NCBI RefSeq assembly: GCF_003351105.1
Contig: NZ_NKRG01000001.1
Coordinates: 407,967-471,966, forward strand
Direction of reading: 5' to 3'
Length of the DNA stretch: 64,000 bases
From: Thermosipho africanus Ob7
Lineage (GTDB): Bacteria > Thermotogota > Thermotogae > Thermotogales > Fervidobacteriaceae
Part shown: positions 1 to 7,713 of the stretch, piece by piece
Layout of the letters: each line of letters begins with the position of its first letter
How positions within the stretch are numbered: the first letter of the stretch is position 1
Program-made: the position numbers and the translations under genes
Notes under the pieces: generated by a model
Seen by the model: the letters and a program-made list of their open reading frames with translations, nothing else
Database searches by the model: none
What the model was told of the DNA's origin: nothing

Positions 1-1224
1 AGATTCTTAAATGAAGATCCATGGGAAAGAATAAAAACTATCAAATCACATTTGAAAAAAACTAAGACTCAAATGCTGTTAAGAGGTCAAAATCTTGTAG
101 GTTACAGACATTATGCTGATGATGTAGTTGAATTGTTTGTCAAAAAAGCAATTGAGAACGGAGTAGACAAAATTAGGGTTTTCGATGCACTGAATGATAT
201 TAGAAATTTGGAAAAAAGTATTGAAATTGCTTTAGCCAATGGTGCTCATGTTCAAGGTGCGATTTCTTATACAATTAGTCCTGTTCACACACTTGAGTAT
301 TATCTTAATTATGCTCAACAGTTAGTTGAAAAAGGCGTTAATTCACTTTGTATTAAAGATATGGCGGGACTTTTAACTCCAAGATCTTCGTTCAAACTAG
401 TTAGTGAGTTAAAAAAGAGATTTAATGTACCAGTTGAAGTACATACTCATTGTACAGCAGGGCTCGGTGATTTGAATTATCTAGCTGCAGTTGAAGCGGG
501 GGCAGATTATTTAGATACGGCACTATCTCCATTTGCTCTTGGGACATCTCAACCACCGTTTGAAGCAATGTATTATGCTGTAAGGGAATATAGAAATTTA
601 CCTGATATAGATTGGAAGAAAATATCAGTTTTAGTTGAGCATTTTAAAGCAGTTAGAGAAAAGCATAAAGATTATGATGTTATGATGAAAAGCATAGATT
701 ATAGAATTTTAGTTTCGCAAGTTCCTGGTGGTATGTATTCAAATCTTGTCAAACAGCTATCAGAACAAAAAATGCTAAATAAACTTGAAGCAGTTTTAAA
801 TGAAATTCCAAGAGTAAGAAAAGATTTAGGTTATCCACCACTTGTAACTCCTACAAGTCAAATTGTAGGTGTTCAAGCAGTTTTAAATGTTCTAACAGGT
901 GAAAGGTACAAGAAAGTGACTAATGAAGTAAAAAACTATGTTAAAGGAATGTATGGAAAACCACCTGCACCAATTGACGAAGAACTCAAGAAGAAAATTC
1001 TTGGTGATGAGAAACCAATAGATTGTAGACCAGCCGATTTAATTGAACCTGAGGTTGAAAGAGCAAGGAAAGAAATTGGGGTTTTAGCAGAAACTGATGA
1101 GGAGTTATTAATTTATATTTTACTTGGAGAAGTAGGAAGAAAATATTTATATAATAAGTATCAAGAAAAAATTAAAGTTGATCTTCAGCTTGTTGATGAA
1201 CTTGGGGGAGGTTATCCTGTTTGA
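1..1224 (+). CDS. oadA: Oxaloacetate decarboxylase / pyruvate carboxylase carboxyltransferase subunit (5' partial)
   Basis: The reading frame is open from base 1 (RFLNEDPWERI...), so the true start lies left of the window. A TTG at 52 would cut off conserved family sequence. This is the biotin-dependent carboxyltransferase fold (HMGL-like barrel followed by the PYC/OADA domain), which moves CO2 between carboxybiotin and pyruvate or oxaloacetate. Visible signatures are CIKDMAGLL, the metal-binding VHTHCTAGLGD and LGTSQPPFEA. The protein ends at ELGGGYPV without a biotinyl-lysine domain (no AMKM motif), so the biotin carrier must be a separate protein. The stop overlaps the next start by 4 nt. 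The presence of a methylmalonyl-CoA mutase gene downstream suggests a role in a propionate or succinate carboxyl-transfer route; that is inference. Confidence 0.9.
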   Translation, partial: RFLNEDPWERIKTIKSHLKKTKTQMLLRGQNLVGYRHYADDVVELFVKKAIENGVDKIRVFDALNDIRNLEKSIEIALANGAHVQGAISYTISPVHTLEYYLNYAQQLVEKGVNSLCIKDMAGLLTPRSSFKLVSELKKRFNVPVEVHTHCTAGLGDLNYLAAVEAGADYLDTALSPFALGTSQPPFEAMYYAVREYRNLPDIDWKKISVLVEHFKAVREKHKDYDVMMKSIDYRILVSQVPGGMYSNLVKQLSEQKMLNKLEAVLNEIPRVRKDLGYPPLVTPTSQIVGVQAVLNVLTGERYKKVTNEVKNYVKGMYGKPPAPIDEELKKKILGDEKPIDCRPADLIEPEVERARKEIGVLAETDEELLIYILLGEVGRKYLYNKYQEKIKVDLQLVDELGGGYPV

Positions 1225-2039
1225 TTGTAGGTTTGGGAAATGATATTGTAGAGATAAATAGGTTTGATCTAAAACTTGTTGATAGAATTTTAACAGATAT
1301 AGAAAAAGAGAACAAAAAATTAAACGCCCAATATCTTGCTGGGCGTTTTTCTCTAAAGGAATCATTTTTTAAAGCAATTGGTACTGGAATATCTAACAAT
1401 TCATTTAAAGATATTTCTTTTTTAAATAACAAAAACGGGAAGCCCTATTTTGTTATGCATAAAGATTTTAAAGGATTTAATTTTTGTCATATTGCACTTT
1501 CTCATGATAAGTTTGCAAATTCTATGGTAGTTCTTGAAAAAATTAAAGGAAAGATATTTTTAGGCCTTGGTAGTAATATAGGAAATAGAGAAGAAAATTT
1601 AAAGAAAGCCTTAGAATATATCGAAAACTTTGGAATAAACATTTTAAGAGTTTCAAGTATATATATAACAAAACCTTACGGCTATCTTGAGCAGGATGAT
1701 TTTTTTAATATAGCAGTAGAGGTTGACACTGATTTATCTCCATTTGAATTATTAAATACAATTATGGAAATAGAAAGGATAATGAAGAGAAAACGAGAAA
1801 TAAAGTGGGGACCGCGAAATATAGACATTGATATATTATTTTATGGAAACTTGGTTGTAGAAAATGAAAATCTTAAGATTCCTCATTATGATTTCAAAAA
1901 TAGAGATTTTTTCATAGCTCCCATGTATGAAATTGCAAAAGATTTTGTGGATCCTATTTTTGATATGAGTATGAATGAATATTACTCTAAACTTGAAAAA
2001 AATTGGGAGGTAATAAATTGGCAGATGAAGAAATTATAA
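1221..2039 (+). CDS. acpS/folK: Fused holo-ACP synthase (AcpS) and HPPK (FolK)
   Basis: One 272-residue frame contains two unrelated enzymes. Residues about 1-108 are a 4'-phosphopantetheinyl transferase of AcpS type, with GLGNDIVEINRF (metal-binding Asp), GRFSLKESFFKAIGTG and HIALSHD. Residues about 109-265 are 6-hydroxymethyl-dihydropterin pyrophosphokinase, with FLGLGSNIGNREENL, TKPYG, DDFFNIAVEV and GPRNIDIDILFY. AcpS loads phosphopantetheine onto acyl carrier protein, and HPPK makes the pyrophosphorylated pterin for folate synthesis. The TTG start at 1221 overlaps the upstream stop (TTGA) and follows GGGGGAGG. Both halves keep their catalytic motifs, so both are probably active. No other fatty-acid or folate gene is adjacent. 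Confidence 0.88.
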   Translation: MIVGLGNDIVEINRFDLKLVDRILTDIEKENKKLNAQYLAGRFSLKESFFKAIGTGISNNSFKDISFLNNKNGKPYFVMHKDFKGFNFCHIALSHDKFANSMVVLEKIKGKIFLGLGSNIGNREENLKKALEYIENFGINILRVSSIYITKPYGYLEQDDFFNIAVEVDTDLSPFELLNTIMEIERIMKRKREIKWGPRNIDIDILFYGNLVVENENLKIPHYDFKNRDFFIAPMYEIAKDFVDPIFDMSMNEYYSKLEKNWEVINWQMKKL

Positions 2040-2320
2040 AGATTGAGGAAATGATTGATAAAGCTATAGAGGAAGAGAATTTTCAGTTACTAAATGAACT
2101 TCTCGAGAAGAGAGAAAATCTTTTAAAAAAAGGTATAAGTGAAGAACTTGCAAAATTGATATTAGAAAAAGATAAACAAAGAAAGAATAAGATTTTAGAA
2201 ATGATGGAACAACTAGGAGTTCAAGCAAAGAATATAAAATTAGGTGAGAAGGCTTTAAAAGGCTATGGTGGTATTGAAGGCCTAAATAATACTGGTGGGA
2301 GGTTTAAAGGAAGAGGATGA
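2018..2320 (+). CDS. Small helical protein, possibly FliT-like
   Basis: A protein of about 100 residues. The TTG at 2018 is preferred because GGGAGG (2005-2010) sits 7 nt upstream, whereas an in-frame TTG at 2003 overlaps that SD. The sequence is almost entirely charged helix (EEMIDKAIEEENFQLLNELLEKRENLL...) and ends in a short Gly-rich tail with LKGYGG. The helix-turn-helix layout and the terminal Tyr-Gly motif resemble FliT/FlgN-type flagellar export chaperones, but the similarity is only pattern-level and no flagellar gene is adjacent. It overlaps the end of the AcpS-HPPK gene by 22 nt and the next start by 4 nt, so it is translated within the operon. Confidence 0.6.
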   Translation: MADEEIIKIEEMIDKAIEEENFQLLNELLEKRENLLKKGISEELAKLILEKDKQRKNKILEMMEQLGVQAKNIKLGEKALKGYGGIEGLNNTGGRFKGRG

Positions 2321-2955
2321 AAAAGAAAATATTAGAAGCTTCAAAATTTATTGTTGAAAATGGTTTAGTAAAAGGAACATGGGGTAATATATCTATAAGA
2401 TATGAAGATAAAATATATATAACCCCTTCTGGTATTCCTTATGATATCTTAACTGAAGATATGATAAGCGTTGTAGATTTAAGAGGGAATCATCTTGGAG
2501 GCTTAAAGCCTTCATCAGAGCTTCCAACTCATCTAGAAATTTATAGAACTCGCGAAGATGTTAATGCAATTGTTCATACTCACCCCATTTTTTCAACAAC
2601 AGTTTCATTGGTTGCAGATTATATCCCTCCATTAATAGAGGACTCTGTTATGATATTAGGTTCAAAAATATTGGTAGCCGAATATGCACTTGCTGGTACC
2701 CAAGATTTAGCCATAAATGTTGTAAAAGCACTTGGAAATAATAATGCTGTTTTGCTTAAGAATCATGGACTTATTACCGTAGGTGTAGATATTAAAGAAG
2801 CTTTAACTGCAAGTTTAGTTTGTGAAAAAACAGCTGAAATATATTTATATGCTTTGAATATTGGCAAATTTTCAACGCTTAGTGAAGAGGACGCGATTAT
2901 GCTTAGGAATAAGTATTTGAATAGTTATAGACAGATTGAGAAAGATGTAAGATAA
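2317..2955 (+). CDS. Class II aldolase / adducin-family protein
   Basis: 212 residues of the zinc-dependent class II aldolase fold (L-fuculose-phosphate aldolase, L-ribulose-phosphate epimerase, MtnB relatives). Visible signatures are GTWGNISIR near residue 22, the catalytic-Glu segment SSELPTH, the zinc ligands in VHTHPIF, and a third ligand His in KNHGLITVG. These support an active metal enzyme cleaving or dehydrating a phosphorylated sugar, but the substrate cannot be told from sequence alone. The start overlaps the preceding stop (ATGA). The neighbours give no sugar pathway context. Confidence 0.85.
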   Translation: MKKKILEASKFIVENGLVKGTWGNISIRYEDKIYITPSGIPYDILTEDMISVVDLRGNHLGGLKPSSELPTHLEIYRTREDVNAIVHTHPIFSTTVSLVADYIPPLIEDSVMILGSKILVAEYALAGTQDLAINVVKALGNNNAVLLKNHGLITVGVDIKEALTASLVCEKTAEIYLYALNIGKFSTLSEEDAIMLRNKYLNSYRQIEKDVR

Positions 2956-2989
2956 TAATGTTGGAAATAGTAAGCAATGAGGGGGTTAA

Positions 2990-4672
2990 ATGATGTTTGA
3001 AAAAGAAAAATTGGAAAAGATAAAACAGGGAATGGAAAAGTATCAACAAAATGTTGAGAAAGCTGTACAAAGGTTTCCGGAAAGAAAGGAAAAATTTACT
3101 TCTACATCAGGATATGAAATTAAAAGGTTGTATACCCCATTAGATATTCCAGATCTTGATTATGAAAAAGATTTAGGTTTTCCAGGAATGTTTCCATATA
3201 CGCGTGGTGTTCAGCCAACAATGTATCGTGCAAGATTTTGGACAATGAGGCAATATGCAGGTTTTGGAACCGCTGAAGAATCAAACAAGAGATATAAATA
3301 TCTTTTAGAACAAGGGCAAATGGGACTTTCGGTTGCATTTGATCTTCCAACGCAAATTGGATACGATTCTGATGATCCAATGGCAGAAGGTGAAGTTGGA
3401 AAAGTTGGCGTTGCAATAGATTCTCTTGAAGACATGGAGGTTCTTTTTGATGGAATTCCATTGGATAAAGTTAGTACTTCAATGACAATTAATAGTACTG
3501 CAGCAATTTTACTTGCTATGTATATTGCAGTAGCTGAAAAACAAGGTGTGCCAATGGAAAAACTTTCAGGTACTATACAAAATGACATATTAAAAGAATA
3601 TATTGCAAGAGGGACTTATATATTCCCACCACAACCTTCAATGAGAATTATTACTGATATTTTTGATTTCTGTTCTAAAAACATGCCTAAATGGAATCCA
3701 ATAAGCATTAGTGGGTATCATATAAGAGAAGCAGGTGCAACTGCAGTTCAGGAAGTTGCATTTACTTTAGCTGATGCTATAGCTTATGTAGAAGCTGCAA
3801 TAAAGGCAGGATTAGATCCAAATGTTTTTGGTCAAAGGTTATCTTTCTTCTTTGCTGCACACAATAACTTCTTAGAAGAAATTGCAAAGTTTAGAGCAGC
3901 AAGAAGACTTTGGGCAAAAATAATGAAGGAAAGATTTAACGTTACAAATCCTAAAGCAATGCTTTTGAGATTCCATACTCAAACAGGTGGTTCGACGTTA
4001 ACAGCTCAACAACCAATGAATAATATTGTAAGGGTTACAATTCAGGCCTTAGCTGCAGTTTTAGGTGGTACTCAATCTCTACATACAAATAGTTATGATG
4101 AAGCTTTAGGACTTCCAACTGAGGAATCAGTTAGAATAGCACTTAGAACTCAACAAATAATTGCATACGAATCTGGTGTAGCAGACACAATTGATCCACT
4201 TGCAGGCTCTTATGCAATTGAAGCAATGACTAGTGAGATAGAGAAAAGGGCAATGGAATATATTGAGAAGATTGATCAGATGGGTGGAATGGTAAAAGCA
4301 ATTGAAATGGGTTATATACAAAAAGAAATACATGAGAGTGCATATAAATCACAACTAGCAATTGAAAATGGAGAGGATATAATTGTAGGTGTAAATAAAT
4401 TCCAAATTGAAGAAGATCTTTCTCAAAAAGAAGTGTTAAAGGTTGATCCAGAATTAGAAGAAAAGCAAAAACAAAAATTAAAGAAACTAAAAGAAAAAAG
4501 AGACAATGAAAAGGTTAAAAAGGTTTTAAATAATGTAAAAAAGGCCGCATCGAGTGATGAAAATTTAATGCCGTATATTTTAGAAGCAGTTAAAGCTTAT
4601 GCTACTGTTGGTGAAATAAGTAATGCTTTAAGAGAAGTATTTGGTGAATATACTGAGACAATAATAATTTAA
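2990..4672 (+). CDS. mutA: Methylmalonyl-CoA mutase, large subunit (catalytic barrel only)
   Basis: About 560 residues covering the substrate-binding TIM barrel of methylmalonyl-CoA mutase, which interconverts methylmalonyl-CoA and succinyl-CoA with adenosylcobalamin. Family signatures include [72 protein letters not shown] and [14 protein letters not shown]. The cobalamin-binding domain (DxHxxG) is absent; the C terminus ends in a charged helix of about 80 residues. The enzyme therefore needs a separate small B12-binding subunit, which is not in this window. GAGGGGG at 2979 serves either ATG 2990 or ATG 2993; the second has better spacing. Confidence 0.93.
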   Translation: MMFEKEKLEKIKQGMEKYQQNVEKAVQRFPERKEKFTSTSGYEIKRLYTPLDIPDLDYEKDLGFPGMFPYTRGVQPTMYRARFWTMRQYAGFGTAEESNKRYKYLLEQGQMGLSVAFDLPTQIGYDSDDPMAEGEVGKVGVAIDSLEDMEVLFDGIPLDKVSTSMTINSTAAILLAMYIAVAEKQGVPMEKLSGTIQNDILKEYIARGTYIFPPQPSMRIITDIFDFCSKNMPKWNPISISGYHIREAGATAVQEVAFTLADAIAYVEAAIKAGLDPNVFGQRLSFFFAAHNNFLEEIAKFRAARRLWAKIMKERFNVTNPKAMLLRFHTQTGGSTLTAQQPMNNIVRVTIQALAAVLGGTQSLHTNSYDEALGLPTEESVRIALRTQQIIAYESGVADTIDPLAGSYAIEAMTSEIEKRAMEYIEKIDQMGGMVKAIEMGYIQKEIHESAYKSQLAIENGEDIIVGVNKFQIEEDLSQKEVLKVDPELEEKQKQKLKKLKEKRDNEKVKKVLNNVKKAASSDENLMPYILEAVKAYATVGEISNALREVFGEYTETIII

Positions 4673-4691
4673 TTATACGGAGGTGTTTTAA

Positions 4692-5570
4692 ATGACACAA
4701 AAGGGAACATGGATGGTAAAAGAAGGTTTTGCTGAAATGTTTAAGGGTGGAGTAATAATGGATGTTACAACTGCAGAGCAAGCAAAAATAGCAGAAGAAG
4801 CTGGTGCAGTTGCAGTTATGGCACTTGAAAGGGTTCCGGCAGACATTAGAAAAGCTGGTGGCGTTGCAAGAATGGCTAGCATTAGTAAAATTAAAGAGAT
4901 TATGGAAGCAGTTTCTATCCCTGTAATGGCTAAAGTTAGAATTGGTCATATTGCAGAAGCAAGAATATTAGAAGCTTTAGGAGTAGACTTTATTGATGAA
5001 TCTGAAGTTTTAACTCCTGCAGATGATAAGTATCATATAAACAAATGGGATTTTAAAGTTCCATTTGTTTGTGGAGCAAGGAACTTGGGAGAAGCATTAA
5101 GAAGAATTGCTGAAGGTGCTGCAATGATAAGAACGAAGGGAGAAGCAGGTACAGGAAACGTTGTTGAAGCTGTGAAGCATATGAGAACTGTAATGGATGA
5201 GATAAGAATGGTTCAAAATATGCCTGATGAAGAATTGGTCACTTTTGCAAAAAATATTGGTGCTCCTGTAAATCTGGTAGCAAAAGTTAAAGAATTAGGA
5301 AGACTTCCTGTTGTTAATTTTGCCGCAGGTGGTGTTGCAACTCCAGCAGATGCAGCATTAATGATGATGCTTGGTGCCGATGGAGTTTTTGTTGGAAGTG
5401 GAATATTCAAATCGAAAGATCCAGCAAAAATGGCAAAAGCAATTGTTATGGCTGTTACTTACTGGAATGATCCAGAAATGTTGTTAAAAATTTCTGAAGA
5501 TATTGGGCAACCAATGGAAGGTTTAGAGATAGAAGAACTTGATGTAAAGCTCCAAGAGAGGGGTTGGTAA
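4692..5570 (+). CDS. pdxS: Pyridoxal 5'-phosphate synthase lyase subunit PdxS
   Basis: 292 residues, normal for PdxS (SNZ/Pdx1). It condenses ribose 5-phosphate, glyceraldehyde 3-phosphate and ammonia into PLP in the DXP-independent pathway. Signatures are [78 protein letters not shown] and [17 protein letters not shown], which include the two catalytic lysine regions. GGAGGTG lies just upstream of the ATG. It sits 3 nt before pdxT, forming the usual two-gene unit; 12 PdxS and 12 PdxT normally assemble. Confidence 0.97.
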   Translation: MTQKGTWMVKEGFAEMFKGGVIMDVTTAEQAKIAEEAGAVAVMALERVPADIRKAGGVARMASISKIKEIMEAVSIPVMAKVRIGHIAEARILEALGVDFIDESEVLTPADDKYHINKWDFKVPFVCGARNLGEALRRIAEGAAMIRTKGEAGTGNVVEAVKHMRTVMDEIRMVQNMPDEELVTFAKNIGAPVNLVAKVKELGRLPVVNFAAGGVATPADAALMMMLGADGVFVGSGIFKSKDPAKMAKAIVMAVTYWNDPEMLLKISEDIGQPMEGLEIEELDVKLQERGW

Positions 5571-5573
5571 AAG

Positions 5574-6140
5574 TTGAAAATAGGTGTTTCTGGGATCCAA
5601 GGAGATTTTAGGGAACATAAAGTTATGCTTGAAAAACTTGGGGTAGATGTTAAGGTAGTAAGAAAACCTGAAGAGTTAGATGAAGTTGATGGTTTAGTTA
5701 TTCCTGGCGGAGAATCAACTACAATGATTAGAATAATGAAAATGGTTAACTTATATGAAAAGCTTAAACAAAAAATTAAAGAAGGATTTCCGGTATTTGG
5801 AACATGTGCTGGAATGATTTTACTTTCAAAAGAAGTTGTAAACTTTCCTCAAGACTCTCTAGGGGTAATTGATATTAAGGTGGAAAGAAACGCATATGGT
5901 AGACAAGTTGATAGTTTTGAAGAACAAATTGAGGTAAAAGGATTTGAAAAACCATTTAATGCAATTTTTATACGTGCGCCTAAGGTAGTAGATTACGGTG
6001 AGAATGTTGAAGTTTTAGCAACTTATATGGATAGTCCAGTGCTATTAAGACAGAATAATGTTCTTGTAGCATCATTTCATCCAGAATTGACTGAAGATAC
6101 AAGAATTCACGAATATTTTTTGAATATGGTAAAAAAATAA
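5574..6140 (+). CDS. pdxT: Pyridoxal 5'-phosphate synthase glutaminase subunit PdxT
   Basis: 188-residue class I glutamine amidotransferase that supplies ammonia to PdxS. The nucleophile elbow is FGTCAGMIL, with GGESTTM for substrate binding and the His-Glu pair in SFHPELTED. The start is TTG at 5574, 3 nt after the pdxS stop, served by GAGAGGGG within the end of pdxS. The unit closes with a strong terminator at 6168-6199. Confidence 0.96.
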   Translation: MKIGVSGIQGDFREHKVMLEKLGVDVKVVRKPEELDEVDGLVIPGGESTTMIRIMKMVNLYEKLKQKIKEGFPVFGTCAGMILLSKEVVNFPQDSLGVIDIKVERNAYGRQVDSFEEQIEVKGFEKPFNAIFIRAPKVVDYGENVEVLATYMDSPVLLRQNNVLVASFHPELTEDTRIHEYFLNMVKK

Positions 6141-6167
6141 TGTGAAGATTAATAAGTAAATTTTTAA

Positions 6168-6199
6168 GGCTCCAATTTAATAAATTGGGGCCTTTTTTT
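6168..6199 (+). terminator. Rho-independent terminator after pdxT
   Basis: The inverted repeat GGCTCCAATTTA / TAAATTGGGGCC (one G-T pair) is followed by seven T. It closes the rightward operon that begins before the window. Confidence 0.9.
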
Positions 6200-6211
6200 C
6201 GTTTATTGATA

Positions 6212-6220
6212 TGATATAAT
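6212..6220 (+). promoter_or_regulatory. Extended -10 promoter for disA
   Basis: TGATATAAT (TGN-TATAAT) lies 25-40 nt before the disA start and just after the pdxT terminator. No good -35 element is visible, which is usual for extended -10 promoters. Confidence 0.55.
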
Positions 6221-6259
6221 ATTTTTTAGATAAGAAATTGTTAAATGGGGGTTAATAAA

Positions 6260-7333
6260 TTGAGTATTCCACAGGAGTTAATTTCAAAAATAAAACTTCT
6301 TGCTCCAGGAACAAAATTAAGAAAGGCGCTTGATGACATAGTATTAGCAAATTTTGGAGCCTTAATTGTTTTTATTTCAGAAGAAAAATATGAAAAATAT
6401 TCTGATATTTTTCAGGCTGGATTTAAATTAGAAATACCCTTTTTACCAGAAAAGTTATATGAACTTGCAAAAATGGATGGAGCGATAATAATCGATGATA
6501 ATGTAACTAAGATATTAGGAGCAAATGTACATCTTGTACCAGACCCAAGTATACCAACTAGTGAAACAGGAACAAGGCATAGAACAGCCGAAAGAGTCGC
6601 CAAACAGCTGGGTGAGCTTACAATAGCAGTTTCAAAAAGAAGAAATGTTATTAGTCTTTACTACGGAAGTTATAAATATATTATTAACGATATTAATTTT
6701 TTAATTACACGGGTTAATCAAGCTTTAAATACATTAGAAAAGTATAGACAGAATTTTGATAAGATGATTTTAAATTTGGATGTTTTAGAGATTGAAAATA
6801 GAGTTAATCTAATTGATGTTGTAGAAATTATCAATAAAGGGATTGAAATTTTGAAGATAAAAGAAGAAGTTGAGCCGTATGTTATTGAACTTGGTGTTGA
6901 AGGAAGACTTGCATCAATGCAATTGTTAGAAATAATTGTCGAAATGGAAGATATATTAAAAAATTTGATCCTTGATTATTCTAAAGAAGATATTGATGAA
7001 GAAGACGAAGCAATGCAAATTCTAGAAGTTTTAAAGGGGTATAAAGAAAGAAAACCTATTTCAACTGCCAGACTTTTGGGATATGAAGATATAGCTAACA
7101 TAAACCAATTAAATGATTATCATGTTCAATCTAGAGGTTATAGGTTGTTAAGAAATGTTGCAAAAATTCCAATGACAATTACTCACAATGTGGTAAAGGC
7201 GTTTGGGAATGTGTTCTCTTTGAGTAATGCAGATTTTTCTGCTTTAAAGGAAGTTGAAGGTATTGGTGAGAAAAGAGCAAGTGCAATTATTGATAGTATA
7301 AATTCAATGAGAAAAAGGATATCCCAAGGTTAG
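6260..7333 (+). CDS. disA: DNA integrity scanning diadenylate cyclase DisA
   Basis: About 357 residues. The N-terminal DAC domain (to about residue 140) makes cyclic di-AMP from two ATP; its catalytic motifs DGAIIID and GTRHRTAER are intact. A helical spine follows, then a C-terminal helix-hairpin-helix DNA-binding region (LKEVEGIGEKRASAIIDSI), the module that scans for branched DNA. A TTG at 6260 has GGGGG at ideal spacing. An in-frame ATG at 6245 (adding MGVNK) would overlap that SD, although my recollection is that Thermotoga homologues are annotated with an MGV-type start. The stop codon lies in the loop of the terminator at 7314-7349. Confidence 0.96.
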   Translation: MSIPQELISKIKLLAPGTKLRKALDDIVLANFGALIVFISEEKYEKYSDIFQAGFKLEIPFLPEKLYELAKMDGAIIIDDNVTKILGANVHLVPDPSIPTSETGTRHRTAERVAKQLGELTIAVSKRRNVISLYYGSYKYIINDINFLITRVNQALNTLEKYRQNFDKMILNLDVLEIENRVNLIDVVEIINKGIEILKIKEEVEPYVIELGVEGRLASMQLLEIIVEMEDILKNLILDYSKEDIDEEDEAMQILEVLKGYKERKPISTARLLGYEDIANINQLNDYHVQSRGYRLLRNVAKIPMTITHNVVKAFGNVFSLSNADFSALKEVEGIGEKRASAIIDSINSMRKRISQG

Positions 7334-7349
7334 ACTTGGGATATCCTTT
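7314..7349. terminator. Bidirectional terminator between disA and the ferritin-like gene
   Basis: AAAGGATATCCCAAG and CTTGGGATATCCTTT form a perfect 15-bp stem with a 6-nt loop holding the disA stop codon. A T run follows on the plus strand and an A run precedes it, so it can serve both convergent genes. It overlaps the 3' coding ends. Confidence 0.9.
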
Positions 7350-7659
7350 ATTTTTTCTCTTTTAATTTCTTTATTTCTTCTTCAACTTCTTTAGCACCCT
7401 CCAAATAGAATTGTTCTTCATCTGGAGATAATTCTTTCAGAAGTCTTAAAAATTCGCCAGCATGCACTTTTTCCTCATTTGCTATGTCATATAAAACTTC
7501 TTTTGCAAGTTGGTTATCTGTTGATTCAGCAAGTTGAGTGTATAACTGAATTGCTTCGTATTCTGCTGCAATCATGTATCGAATAGCTCTAACTAACTCT
7601 TCATGTGAAAGTTTTCTATCATTTTTTAAAGATGAAAATGGATTGGAAAATTCTGGCAT
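7348..7659 (-). CDS. Half-ferritin / rubrerythrin-like diiron protein
   Basis: About 103 residues starting MPEFSNPF; GGAGGTG lies 6 nt upstream of this ATG, whereas the ATG at 7674 overlaps that SD. Two long helices carry AAEYEAIQLYTQLAES and DIANEEKVHAGEFLRLL, i.e. a Glu and an EExxH iron-binding set. This is half of a four-helix ferritin bundle, so a dimer is needed to build the diiron site, as in encapsulated ferritins. I see no encapsulin-targeting tail (it ends EEIKKLKEKK) and no encapsulin shell gene nearby. A role in iron storage or oxidation, or in oxidative stress, is inferred from the family. Confidence 0.88.
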   Translation of the reverse strand: MPEFSNPFSSLKNDRKLSHEELVRAIRYMIAAEYEAIQLYTQLAESTDNQLAKEVLYDIANEEKVHAGEFLRLLKELSPDEEQFYLEGAKEVEEEIKKLKEKK

Positions 7660-7713
7660 AGAATTCACCTCCATTATTTGATTTAAAATAATTTTACCAT
7701 AAAAGCTTATAAT

